Positions 47,290-54,923 of a stretch of 64,000 nucleotides of DNA are shown here, in pieces (position 1 is the first letter of the stretch; the number at the start of each line of letters is the position of its first letter). The DNA lies in the NCBI GenBank assembly GCA_043513815.1, contig CP121313.1, positions 1 to 64,000 on the forward strand, written 5' to 3'. Made by a program: the position numbers and the translations under genes. The DNA is from JANQIO01 sp043513815. Its GTDB lineage: Bacteria; Pseudomonadota; Gammaproteobacteria; Pseudomonadales; Halieaceae. The notes beneath the pieces were generated by a model. That model was not told where the DNA came from and ran no database searches. It worked only from the letters and a program-made list of their open reading frames with translations.

Positions 47290-47316
47290 TCAATTGCCCT
47301 GCTGTGTGCGGTGCCT

Positions 47317-47345
47317 GTCTGGAGCCAAACCTGTGGCCTCCAGAC
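47317..47345 (-). promoter_or_regulatory. leader hairpin 1 of the giant adhesin mRNA
   Basis: On the minus strand GTCTGGAG-G-CCA pairs with TGGCTCCAGAC across a six-base loop, giving 11 base pairs with one bulged G. It ends 27 bases before the GTG start, close enough to influence ribosome access. No T-run follows, so it is not a simple terminator. Confidence 0.5.
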
Positions 47346-47356
47346 GGCGACGCCGA

Positions 47357-47384
47357 TACCCGCAGACCTTCCGGTGCGCGGGTA
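47357..47384 (-). promoter_or_regulatory. leader hairpin 2 of the giant adhesin mRNA, GNRA loop
   Basis: On the minus strand TACCCGC pairs perfectly with GCGGGTA. Inside lies a 2x2 internal loop (GC/CT), then ACC/GGT closed by GGAA, a GNRA tetraloop. It sits directly upstream of leader hairpin 1; a small CGGC/GCCG stem separates them. GNRA loops often make tertiary contacts in structured RNAs, but I could not match the sequence to a known riboswitch class. Confidence 0.45.
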
Positions 47385-47466
47385 TTTGATTAATTTTGGT
47401 AGCATCCGTTGCTGTCTGTGCCGCTAGCGATCTGTCCGTGTCACTATCAACGTGCATTCGCGGTCG

Positions 47467-47481
47467 GGTCACATATTGACC
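47467..47481. promoter_or_regulatory. operator-like inverted repeat GGTCA-N5-TGACC
   Basis: A perfect 5-bp dyad with a CATAT spacer, nested in an outer 6-bp dyad (GCGGTC at 47460-47465, GACCGC at 47478-47483). It lies about 180 bp upstream of the giant gene's start, where a regulator of either divergent gene could bind. No regulator is encoded in the window, and a chance occurrence is possible. Confidence 0.3.
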
Positions 47482-47627
47482 GCCGGAAAACTGTATATTT
47501 TAGTGCGTGCCTGCGTATTTGACGCTTTAGCGCCGCCAGTCTGTGACAGCGCCGACAAAGAAGCAATCTATGCACTACGCATTCCGTAGCGACCGCGCCG
47601 TCCTGATGCATGGAGCACCGGTAAGTC

Positions 47628-47740
47628 AGCGGGGGCGCAGGTTTGCGGGTGCTATGCGGGAACCCCGACCATACTCGGAAGCGGGCCAAGAAGGAGGCGT
47701 GCCAATGCTGAGAGTAGTATCGCTGAGCGCCGCCCGAGGG
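47628..47740 (+). ncRNA. 5S rRNA-like stretch, shortened or degenerate
   Basis: Several blocks appear in 5S rRNA order: GCTATGCGGGAACC near 47651, CCGA and ACTCGGAAG around a six-base loop (47665-47681), and ATGCTGAGAGTAG (47705-47717) followed by TATCGC. In normal gammaproteobacterial 5S the helix III loop is about twice as long and the whole molecule about 115-120 nt. The outer GGGGGCGC (47631-47638) can pair with GCGCCGCCC (47727-47735) with one bulge, as 5S helix I would. No 16S or 23S gene is nearby. It may be a decayed stray 5S gene, a 5S-derived small RNA, or coincidence. Confidence 0.27.
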
Positions 47741-48184
47741 CGGTATTCGAAGGCGTCGATTTCCATAAGTCATTGACGGAATCCGACTCCTTCTACGGCG
47801 AATTTTTACTGCAATCAGTGACGCTCGAGCTGGCGGCGGTGTTCTTCAAACCCGGGCCATCGGCATCACACGCCCTCGAGCATTGGCAGACAATCCGCTG
47901 GTACTTGCACCGATTGTTCGCGCTCACCCTGAGAGCGGTCAGAAGGTCTTATTCCTCAACGCACTGCTCACCAAAAGGATTCGCGTATTGAGCCCGCAAG
48001 TAAGTTAGTGCTTGCTATCTATTATCTTGCCAGCCCTGCTGGCATGAGTTTGACCGCCGCTGGCCTGGCGAGAAGATTCCCTCGCCTTCTGAGACAATCG
48101 CAGCACGCAACACATAACCGCCAGGCATGCCTTTGTCGCTCAACGCGGGCATGGAAAGGATTACCATAGCCGGTGACCAACTCT

Positions 48185-48197
48185 GGTGGTTACCACC
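48185..48197. promoter_or_regulatory. palindrome GGTGGT-T-ACCACC upstream of the phosphatase gene
   Basis: A perfect 6-bp dyad around one base, ending 25 bp before the ATG at 48223. It could be an operator, or a short hairpin in the 5' leader near the ribosome site. No further support. Confidence 0.3.
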
Positions 48198-48222
48198 TGT
48201 CAATTAACCGAGGGCCCGGGCC

Positions 48223-50556
48223 ATGCCCGTTAACAGTCTCACCACGCGCCTGGTCCTGCTGCTCACGCTGACTATTGCGCTCACCCTGACCGCCGTTACG
48301 ATGGTGGACTATCTGTCGTCCCGGGATCGCATTCTGAGCGACCAGGAGGCGCGGGTGGAATCCACAGTGGATGGCGCCGTAAGGGACCTGGAAGTGCGCC
48401 TGTCGGTGCTGGAAGAAACTGCTGAGCTGCTGGCAGAGGTGATTCAGTCGGGCAACTACACTGAGCCAGAGCTCAAGGCTCTATTGTACGAGGCTGTGGA
48501 CGAGCGCAGTGACCTGTTTGGAGCCGCGCTGGCCCTGCACCCCAGTTTTGCCAGCGACCCGGCCCGCGGCTTTGCCCAGTATTTTTTCTACCGCGAAGGC
48601 CAGATCGAATCCAGCGATCTCACCGTAGCTTACGACTACCTTCTCAGCAGCTGGTTTCGCGAAGCCCTGAGCCGGGGCGTACCCATATGGACCGAGCCCT
48701 ACTTCGACACCGGCGGCGGTGATGCCAGCATGGTCACCTACTCTGTGCCGATGTTTCGTGTCGTCGACGGCGAGCGCGTGTTCTACGGCGTGGTCACCGC
48801 CGACATCACTCTCGACGAATTGCAGTATTACCTTGAGCGCATGGAGCTGGGAGAAAGCGGCTTCGGCTTTTTGTTGAGCCGTAGCGGCAAGGTGATGGTG
48901 TCACCCAATCCCGCCAATCGCCTGAAGCCCTGGGCCGGCACTATGCCCAATCCCGAGCAGGCGCAGCGCTGGGCTGGCATTATCAACCGGGTAACGGCCG
49001 GTGAGGCCGCCTCGGACAGGATTGCCTGCTTTGACCAGGAGCAGCAGTGCATGATCAAGCTGGCGCCGCTGGAGACGACTCGCTGGCCGGTGGGCGCCTT
49101 CTACTCCGAGCACGAAATGCTTGCACCGCTGCGGGAATACCTCACCAAGAGCGTGCTGTCGCAGCTACTCACCATGGTATTGCTGCTGCTGGGCATAATC
49201 TGGGTGTCGCGGCGCATTACCCGGCCGCTGACCTCACTGGCCGCGGCCACTGAAGAAATTGCTGGAGGCAACTTTCATACAGCGCTTCCCGCGGAGCGCG
49301 GCCGTGATGAGCTGGGCCGCCTGGTCACCGCCTTCTCTGCCATGCAGAGTCAGCTGGAACGCTATGTCGATGAGCTGCAGACCGAAACAGCCTCTCGCAA
49401 CCGGCTGCAGGGGGAACTGGAAGCCGCAACCGCCATCCAGATGTCGATGCTACCTGGCGGCGGCCGCGCCAGCGTGATTGAGGATGGGTTCAAGTTATGG
49501 ACCCACCTCAGACCCGCCAAGTCCGTCGGCGGCGATCTCTACACGTTTCATGTCCAGAGTCGCCGTCGACTGTTTCTGGCAGTGGGGGACGTCAGTGACA
49601 AAGGCGTACCCGCCGCCCTGTTCATGGCACGGGCCATGACGCTATTGCAGCAGTACGTTTACTCAACACTGGATGCCAGTGCCATCATGGCACAGCTCAA
49701 CGATGAGTTGGTGGAGAGCAACGAAAACTACATGTTCGTGACGCTGTTCATCGGTTGGCTTGACCTCGAAACGCTCAAGCTCCAGTTCGCCAGCGGCGGC
49801 CAGACACCGCCCTCGCTGGGCCGGGGCGATGCGGTGGTGAGCCTGGACCAGGAGTCAGGGCCCGCCCTGGGATTAGCAGAGTCGCAGCAGTTTCCGCTTA
49901 ACACGGTGCAACTGGCACCGGGTGACCAGCTCGCCGTGTTTACCGACGGCATCGACGAGGCCTTCAATGCCGAGCAGGCCCAGTTCGGCCTGGAGACAGC
50001 AAACAAGGTGCTGTCTGAGCATCGCGGTCGCAGCCTGGAGGCCCTGGGCCAGGCACTGCTTGACGCCGTAGACGCCCATCAGGGCGAGGTACCCCAATCC
50101 GACGACATCACCCTGCTGTTGCTGGAACCGCGGGCGGCAGGCAGTGCCCGCAACCGCATAGTGCTCAACGATGACGCGGGTGCGGTTTCAACCCTGCAGG
50201 CCTGGATGGCACAGCTGATGGGCGAGGCGGAGTTGCCCCTGGACATCCAGGCTGAGATGCAGCTGGTGGCTGAAGAAGTCGTCACCAATGCCTTCAAGTA
50301 CGGCCAGTTGCCGTCGGGGGCGGGAGTCACGCTGGAGCTGGAAATAGGCAGCAAGAAGGTGAAAATGACCTTCCGCGATGCGGGCGTTTCTTTCGACCCG
50401 CTGGCTGAGGCAAAGCGATCTTCGCTGGGCGATGACATAGATTCTGCCGCCATCGGAGGGCTTGGTGTACACTTGCTGGAAGGCCTTACGGACGAGCAGG
50501 AATACCGGCGTGAGGAGGGAGAAAACCACCTGCGCCTGGTGAAACACCTGCGCTGA
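48223..50556 (+). CDS. membrane sensor SpoIIE-family phosphatase with C-terminal anti-sigma-type kinase domain
   Basis: The 777-residue protein has a membrane segment at ~9-29, a periplasmic Cache-like sensor (~35-290, containing SRGVPIWTEPYFDTGGG and YSVPMF), a second membrane segment (~310-330) and a HAMP linker (~328-382). Next come a PP2C/SpoIIE phosphatase (~430-637; GGDLY, GDVSDKG with Asp456 and Asp459, TDGIDEA, SDDIT) and a GHKL ATPase of the RsbW type (~650-775; EEVVTNAFKYG, GGLGVHLL). In partner switching the phosphatase dephosphorylates a STAS antagonist and the kinase rephosphorylates it; here both activities sit in one chain and the STAS protein is the next gene, 37 bp away. An external ligand probably shifts the balance. 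The output partner (sigma factor or diguanylate cyclase) is not identifiable. The ATG at 48223 is chosen because the membrane segment follows at once. Confidence 0.92.
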   Translation: MPVNSLTTRLVLLLTLTIALTLTAVTMVDYLSSRDRILSDQEARVESTVDGAVRDLEVRLSVLEETAELLAEVIQSGNYTEPELKALLYEAVDERSDLFGAALALHPSFASDPARGFAQYFFYREGQIESSDLTVAYDYLLSSWFREALSRGVPIWTEPYFDTGGGDASMVTYSVPMFRVVDGERVFYGVVTADITLDELQYYLERMELGESGFGFLLSRSGKVMVSPNPANRLKPWAGTMPNPEQAQRWAGIINRVTAGEAASDRIACFDQEQQCMIKLAPLETTRWPVGAFYSEHEMLAPLREYLTKSVLSQLLTMVLLLLGIIWVSRRITRPLTSLAAATEEIAGGNFHTALPAERGRDELGRLVTAFSAMQSQLERYVDELQTETASRNRLQGELEAATAIQMSMLPGGGRASVIEDGFKLWTHLRPAKSVGGDLYTFHVQSRRRLFLAVGDVSDKGVPAALFMARAMTLLQQYVYSTLDASAIMAQLNDELVESNENYMFVTLFIGWLDLETLKLQFASGGQTPPSLGRGDAVVSLDQESGPALGLAESQQFPLNTVQLAPGDQLAVFTDGIDEAFNAEQAQFGLETANKVLSEHRGRSLEALGQALLDAVDAHQGEVPQSDDITLLLLEPRAAGSARNRIVLNDDAGAVSTLQAWMAQLMGEAELPLDIQAEMQLVAEEVVTNAFKYGQLPSGAGVTLELEIGSKKVKMTFRDAGVSFDPLAEAKRSSLGDDIDSAAIGGLGVHLLEGLTDEQEYRREEGENHLRLVKHLR

Positions 50557-50593
50557 CAGGCCCACCGCAACTGCCTGGAACAAGGAAACCGCC

Positions 50594-50968
50594 ATGGATC
50601 TGACCACCAATGTGGAAGTTGATGAGGAGCGCTCTCTCGCCAGAGTGTGCCTGGTCGGTGCGCTGAACACCGACACGGCACCGGACTTCCAGTCGCGCCT
50701 GCAGGACGTCATCGACCGGGGTTATGCCGTTACCGTGCTGGACATGAAAGACCTCGACTACATCAGCTCAGCCGGGCTACGGGTCATCTTCAAGGCCGCG
50801 AAGGATGTAAAGGGAAGCGGCAACCGGCTGGCGGCCGCCAATCGCAAGCCCCACATCGAGAAGGTATTCGAGATTCTCAAGGCGTTGCCGGATATGGCGG
50901 TCTTCGCCAACGACGCAGAAATGGATGAATACCTGGACTCCATGCAGAGCCAGGCAAAAGGCGAATAA
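50594..50968 (+). CDS. STAS-domain anti-sigma factor antagonist (RsbV/SpoIIAA type)
   Basis: A 124-residue single STAS domain. The segment VLDMKDLDYISSAGLRVIFK carries the conserved phosphorylation-loop pattern; Ser58 (first of the SS pair) is the expected phosphorylated residue by analogy with SpoIIAA and RsbV. It should be the substrate of the upstream kinase/phosphatase and in its dephosphorylated form bind a further partner. An AAGGAAA ribosome site precedes the ATG. It probably shares a transcript with the upstream gene and converges with the minus-strand amidotransferase only 12 bp away. The acidic C-terminal tail (NDAEMDEYLDSMQ) extends slightly beyond the domain. Confidence 0.92.
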   Translation: MDLTTNVEVDEERSLARVCLVGALNTDTAPDFQSRLQDVIDRGYAVTVLDMKDLDYISSAGLRVIFKAAKDVKGSGNRLAAANRKPHIEKVFEILKALPDMAVFANDAEMDEYLDSMQSQAKGE

Positions 50969-50980
50969 GCCCGACCTCGC

Positions 50981-51682
50981 TCAGCTTCGCAGGAAGTTCA
51001 CGATCCAGTTAGCTGCTCGCTCGCGATCCAGATCGCGCGCCAATGACGCCTTGCCGTTGCGATAGTTGTCCTCACCGATACGCTCCCTGCGCAGCTCGAG
51101 CAGGTTATCTGAGTAGGACTTGATGAACTCAGGGTGACCCTGCAGCGTCATGATGTGGTCGCCCAGCTGGCAAACCGCATTCTCACAGAAGTCACTGCCT
51201 GCCAGCACCTCTGTACCTGGTGCAGTCTCCACCACCTGGTCCTGGTGACTCACCAGCAGCACAAACTCCGGGTCTCCGCCGTCATGCCACTCGGGCAGAC
51301 GGTGGAACACGGCATCGTGAGCACCCACACCCCAGCCTTTGTCTGACTTCTCGGTGCGCCCACCCAGCGCGTGGGCCACCAACTGGTGGCCGAAACAGAT
51401 ACCCACCAGCTTCTTGCGGCGCGCGTGCAGCTCGCGCACGAAGTCTGACAGCCGGTGAATCCATTCCTCATCTTCGTAAACGCTGGATTTGCTGCCGGTC
51501 ATCAGATACGCGTCCACTTCGTCGATATCTTCCGGGTATTCACCGGCCTCGACGTCGTAAACGACAAACTCCAGCTCCGGGTCCGCCGGTGCCAGCAGTG
51601 CCTGGAACATCTGCGGATACTCGCCGAAACTCCCCACCAGGTCTTCGTGGACGCGATCTGTCTTTAGAATGCCTACTCTCAT
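50981..51682 (-). CDS. class I glutamine amidotransferase-like protein
   Basis: A 233-residue stand-alone GATase1 domain. The nucleophile elbow GICFGHQ supplies Cys96, and TLQGHPEF supplies His183 and Glu185, so the catalytic triad is complete. DAYLMTGSKSSVYEDEEWI resembles the oxyanion-hole region of GMP-synthase-like amidotransferases of the YfeJ/GuaA-related group. No synthetase partner is adjacent, so the substrate is unknown: it may hydrolyse a gamma-glutamyl bond rather than feed ammonia to a partner. It is transcribed away from the symporter gene with 60 bp between the starts, where the promoters of both must lie. The start ATG gives the expected first strand MRVGIL. Confidence 0.9.
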   Translation of the reverse strand: MRVGILKTDRVHEDLVGSFGEYPQMFQALLAPADPELEFVVYDVEAGEYPEDIDEVDAYLMTGSKSSVYEDEEWIHRLSDFVRELHARRKKLVGICFGHQLVAHALGGRTEKSDKGWGVGAHDAVFHRLPEWHDGGDPEFVLLVSHQDQVVETAPGTEVLAGSDFCENAVCQLGDHIMTLQGHPEFIKSYSDNLLELRRERIGEDNYRNGKASLARDLDRERAANWIVNFLRS

Positions 51683-51742
51683 TGCCTGCTCACAGCACGG
51701 CGAGCCTTCCAGTGGTTGGCGCGCCTCGGGTTAGAATGCGGC

Positions 51743-53230
51743 ATGGTAAATGAAAACACGGGTGGGATCGACGCCGCCATCAACGCCGTCGTCGCGCCGG
51801 TAGCCGAGGCGCTGTCGAGCTTTATTTTTTTCGGGGTGCGTATCGGCGAGGCTGAGCTGCCGCTGATCGTCGCCTGGCTCATTGCTGCTGCCACTTTTTT
51901 CACTCTCTACTTCGGCTTTATCAACATTCGCGGCTTTCCGCACGCTGTCAGGCTAGTGCGCGGCGACTACGCCGACCCCAACCACCGCGGCGAAGTCAGC
52001 CATTTCCAGGCCCTGGCCACGGCGGTTTCAGGCACCGTGGGTATCGGCAATATCGGCGGTGTTGCCGTGGTGATCAGCCTGGGCGGTCCCGGCGCCACCT
52101 TCTGGCTGATGCTGGCAGGCTTCCTGGGCATGTCTACCAAACTCGCCGAGTGTATTGCCGGGGTGAAGTACCGGCGCATCAATCCCGACGGCACCGTCTC
52201 CGGCGGGCCCATGTACTACCTGGAGCAGAGCCTGCGAGACCGCGGGCTCGCGCCGCTGGCGAAACCGCTGGGTGCGTTTTACGCCATCGCCATCGTCATC
52301 GGCTGCCTGGGGATTGGCAACATGTTCCAGTCCAACCAGGCCTTTAGCCAGGCGGTCTTCATCACCGGCGGCAGCGCAGGCTTCATGGCTGACAAAGGCT
52401 GGCTGTTCGGGCTGTTCATTGCCGCTGCAGTAGGACTGGTCATCATCGGCGGGCTCAAGAGCATTGCCAGGGTGACCAGCCGGCTGGTGCCATTCATGGC
52501 GCTGGCCTACCTGCTGCTCGCAAGCCTGGTGCTGATTCTCAACGCCGAGCGCTTGCCGTGGGCTATCGGTGCCATCTTCACCGAAGCCTTTAATCCGCAG
52601 GCCATCAGCGGCGGTTTTGTCGGGGTGATGATCCTCGGCTTCCAGCGGGCAGTCTTTTCCAACGAGGCCGGCATAGGCAGCGCCGCGATCGCCCACGCCG
52701 CAGTTCGCACCAACGAGCCCGCCACCGAAGGTTACGTCGCGCTGATGGAGCCGTTTATTGACACGGTGGTGATCTGCACCCTGACGGCGCTGGTCATCCT
52801 GACCACGATCTACCATCCAGATATCGCCGGGGCCGGTGTGCAGGGAGTGGAACTGACCTCCAGTGCCTTCGCCAGCACCTTGCCCTGGTCTACCGTGCCC
52901 CTGTCCCTGATCGCGGTGCTGTTCGCATTTTCAACCATGATTACCTGGTCTTACTATGGACTGAAGGGCTGGACCTACCTGTTGGGCGAGGGCCGCGGCA
53001 AGGAGCTGGTATTCAAGGCTCTGTTCTGCGGCTTCGGCGCCCTGGGCTGCACCATGCAGCTGGGTGCCGTGCTGGACTTCTCCGACGCCATGGTCTTCCT
53101 GATCGCGCTGCCCAATATTGTCGGGCTGTACCTGCTGGCCCCGACTATCAAGGCCGAACTCCGTGCCTACAGGTCACGCATTGATGCCGGTGCGGCTGTC
53201 ACAAAAGCTCCACAAAATATTCACGGATAG
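51743..53230 (+). CDS. alanine/glycine:cation symporter (AGCS family)
   Basis: A hydrophobic protein of 495 residues, close to the usual AGCS length, with about ten membrane helices. Family landmarks are GTVGIGNIGGVAVVISLGGPG, AGFLGMSTKLAECIAGVKYR, SGGPMYYLE, GCLGIGNMFQSNQ, FSNEAGIGSAAIAHAA and STMITWSYYG. It should import alanine or glycine with Na+ (or H+) across the inner membrane. The ATG at 51743 is preferred: the in-frame TTG at 51716 would add nine residues without a better ribosome site. Substrate preference cannot be read from sequence. Confidence 0.94.
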   Translation: MVNENTGGIDAAINAVVAPVAEALSSFIFFGVRIGEAELPLIVAWLIAAATFFTLYFGFINIRGFPHAVRLVRGDYADPNHRGEVSHFQALATAVSGTVGIGNIGGVAVVISLGGPGATFWLMLAGFLGMSTKLAECIAGVKYRRINPDGTVSGGPMYYLEQSLRDRGLAPLAKPLGAFYAIAIVIGCLGIGNMFQSNQAFSQAVFITGGSAGFMADKGWLFGLFIAAAVGLVIIGGLKSIARVTSRLVPFMALAYLLLASLVLILNAERLPWAIGAIFTEAFNPQAISGGFVGVMILGFQRAVFSNEAGIGSAAIAHAAVRTNEPATEGYVALMEPFIDTVVICTLTALVILTTIYHPDIAGAGVQGVELTSSAFASTLPWSTVPLSLIAVLFAFSTMITWSYYGLKGWTYLLGEGRGKELVFKALFCGFGALGCTMQLGAVLDFSDAMVFLIALPNIVGLYLLAPTIKAELRAYRSRIDAGAAVTKAPQNIHG

Positions 53231-53257
53231 GCAACGGCGGGCGCTTAGAGTGCCCGC

Positions 53258-53788
53258 ATGCAGATTCTCAGCTCCCTGCAACAAGCCGACCTGCGACTAT
53301 TTGCCTGGCTGTTTCGCAACGGCGACCGATATCTGCTGATACCGCCAGCCAAGGCAGTGTCACGCTCCGGCGACGGCTACCTGCACGTGCTCACCCCGCT
53401 GATGCTGGTGATCATGGGAGCCCAGTACGCGGGCGACCTGGTGCTGATGTTGGCACTGGCGCTGATCATGGAGCGCTCCCTCTACTGGGTGCTGAAGAAC
53501 AGCCTCAAGCGGCGGCGACCTGCACAGTTTGTGCCGGGCTTTCGCAGCCTGGTGGTTGCTTCGGACCAGTTCAGCTTTCCCTCCGGGCACAGCTCTGCTG
53601 CCTTCCTGCTGGTGACCTGCCTGTGCATTCTCTACGGAGCGGCAGCGATGCCGCTGTTGGGTTGGGCTGTTGCCGTGGGTATATCGCGGGTCTTGCTGGG
53701 CGTACATTTCCCAGGGGATATTGTTGCCGGTGCCAGTATGGGCACCCTGATCGCTCTGCTGGCCGGCTCAATACTGGGACTCTGCTGA
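53258..53788 (+). CDS. PAP2-family membrane lipid phosphatase
   Basis: A 176-residue integral membrane protein with the full phosphatidic-acid phosphatase type 2 signature: KX6RP (Lys80 to Arg87-Pro88), PSGH (108-111) and SRX5HX3D (Ser143, Arg144, His150, Asp154). Catalysis uses the two histidines and acts on lipid phosphates or undecaprenyl pyrophosphate at the outer face of the inner membrane. Only one base separates its stop from the next gene, a glycosyltransferase, so the pair is almost certainly co-translated; the same two families are neighbours in Vibrio (VC2487 type), suggesting a shared role in lipid or envelope sugar metabolism. The exact substrate is open. Confidence 0.93.
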   Translation: MQILSSLQQADLRLFAWLFRNGDRYLLIPPAKAVSRSGDGYLHVLTPLMLVIMGAQYAGDLVLMLALALIMERSLYWVLKNSLKRRRPAQFVPGFRSLVVASDQFSFPSGHSSAAFLLVTCLCILYGAAAMPLLGWAVAVGISRVLLGVHFPGDIVAGASMGTLIALLAGSILGLC

Positions 53789-53789
53789 C

Positions 53790-54869
53790 ATGAAGATTCT
53801 CTACGGAGTGCAGGCCACCGGCCAGGGGCACATCAGTCGCGCCCGCGCCATGGCAGAGGCGCTCTCAAGTTACCCGGTCCAGGTGGACTGGCTGTTTTCC
53901 GGTCGCGAGCGGGACAAGCTGTTCGACATGGAACCCTTTGGCAACTACCTGCACCGTCGCGGGCTCACTTTCACCACCCGCAACGGTCGCATTTCCCATC
54001 TGCGTACCGCCATCGACAACAACATCGCTACGTTTCTCCACGACATCCGACAGCTCAACATCCGGGACTACGACCTGGTGGTGACCGACTTTGAACCCGT
54101 GACAGCCTGGGCCGGGCGCCTGCACGACGCAGCCACGATCGGCATTGGTCACCAGTATGCCTTTGGCGGCAAGGCGCCGACAGCCGGCAACCACTGGCTG
54201 TCGCGGCTCATCATGCGCAATTTCGCACCGGTAAAAACGGGTCTCGGCCTGCACTGGGACAGGTATGACAGCAACACTTTACCGCCCATACTTGATCTGG
54301 CGCATCAGCAACGCGGCGAGGGCGAGCACTACCTGGTATACCTGCCGTTCGAAAATCAGGCCCGGGTTACCCACTGGCTTAATGGTCACGGCGACTATCG
54401 CTTCGTGCAGTACGCACCAGGTCTGCCGTCCCGCCAGGCCGGCAACGTCAGGCTGCATCCCACCAGTATTACCGCGTTCAAACGCGACCTCCACAGTTGC
54501 CGCGGCGTAATCTGCAACTCTGGCTTCGAGTTGATTTCCGAATGCCTGGAGCTGGCCAAACCCGCGCTCACCAGGCCGCTGGCGGGCCAGACCGAGCAAC
54601 TGTCCAACGCACTGGCACTGACTGAACTGGGCTATGCCAGCGCTATGAACGACCTCGACGACATGCGACTGGCCAGCTGGCTGCGAGATACACCGCGGGC
54701 GCCGTCTATTCACTTTGCCGACGTGGCGGCTGGCCTGGCGGAGTGGCTTTACAACGGTTGCGAGGAGCCCGCCGCCAGTCTCAGCCAGAGGCTCTGGCAA
54801 TCCAGTATGACTCCGCGTACTGCTTTGCAGAACGATCATCCGTGCCGTCCGTTGTCGCTGACCGCCTGA
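53790..54869 (+). CDS. glycosyltransferase of the MJ1255/VC2487 family
   Basis: A 359-residue GT-B-fold protein. The N-terminus MKILYGVQATGQGHISRARA is the family signature; the C-terminal half has RGVICNSGFELISECLELAK and PLAGQTEQLSNALAL, the nucleotide-sugar-binding region typical of GT28-like enzymes. VVTDFEPVTAWAG lies in the middle. No membrane segments are evident, so it probably works at the cytoplasmic face. It starts one base after the PAP2 gene. Donor and acceptor sugars are unknown; pairing with PAP2 suggests a glycolipid or polyprenyl-linked product (inference). Confidence 0.88.
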   Translation: MKILYGVQATGQGHISRARAMAEALSSYPVQVDWLFSGRERDKLFDMEPFGNYLHRRGLTFTTRNGRISHLRTAIDNNIATFLHDIRQLNIRDYDLVVTDFEPVTAWAGRLHDAATIGIGHQYAFGGKAPTAGNHWLSRLIMRNFAPVKTGLGLHWDRYDSNTLPPILDLAHQQRGEGEHYLVYLPFENQARVTHWLNGHGDYRFVQYAPGLPSRQAGNVRLHPTSITAFKRDLHSCRGVICNSGFELISECLELAKPALTRPLAGQTEQLSNALALTELGYASAMNDLDDMRLASWLRDTPRAPSIHFADVAAGLAEWLYNGCEEPAASLSQRLWQSSMTPRTALQNDHPCRPLSLTA

Positions 54870-54890
54870 TTCCTCCCACCGACACTGGTT

Positions 54891-54896
54891 TATACT
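54891..54896 (+). promoter_or_regulatory. possible -10 element TATACT before the SRPBCC gene
   Basis: TATACT differs from the sigma-70 consensus at one base and lies 27 bp before the ATG at 54924. No good -35 is found at 16-18 bp, so the element is tentative. It would separate the SRPBCC-agmatinase pair from the genes upstream. Confidence 0.28.
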
Positions 54897-54923
54897 CGCT
54901 GGTCACTGAAACAGGGTGTTGAT

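Larger units (their letters stand above)
47290..48222. other. divergent intergenic region, no convincing protein gene
   Basis: About 0.93 kb between the giant adhesin (leftward) and the phosphatase gene (rightward). Open frames here are short, rich in Arg and Ser and match nothing I recognise. One 23-codon frame at 47705-47776 has a good GGAGG seven bases before its ATG, and an overlapping TTG frame at 47773-47991 could follow it, but neither looks coding. The region contains the leader hairpins, inverted repeats and 5S-like stretch listed separately, plus simple stem-loops at 48028-48044 (arms TGCCAGC/GCTGGCA) and 48067-48086 (arms GGCGAG/CTCGCC), neither followed by a T-run. Confidence 0.6.

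Noticed and set aside
40623..47114. Other-frame open stretches within the adhesin's N-terminal half (for example 42024-42422 and 43536-44006 minus, 43330-44157 and 45847-46626 plus)
   Set aside because: They overlap the continuous domain-rich minus frame that I read without interruption, and they resemble no protein family.
47290..47390. c-di-GMP-I (GEMM) riboswitch in the giant gene leader
   Set aside because: The GNRA-capped stem is suggestive, but the conserved GCAAA and ACGCAAAGC-type core elements are not present.
47290..47472. 60-codon minus-strand frame in frame with the giant gene, ending TGA right before its GTG
   Set aside because: It is Arg-rich, lacks a ribosome site, covers the leader hairpins and matches no signal sequence. 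Stop-codon readthrough is not needed because the GTG gives the expected LEPR-XLL-type N-terminus.
47447..47991. Several 60-110 codon frames on both strands of the divergent intergenic region
   Set aside because: They overlap each other, show no recognisable domain, and have Arg/Ser/His-rich compositions typical of non-coding GC-rich DNA. A good GGAGG precedes one 23-codon frame, but that alone is insufficient.
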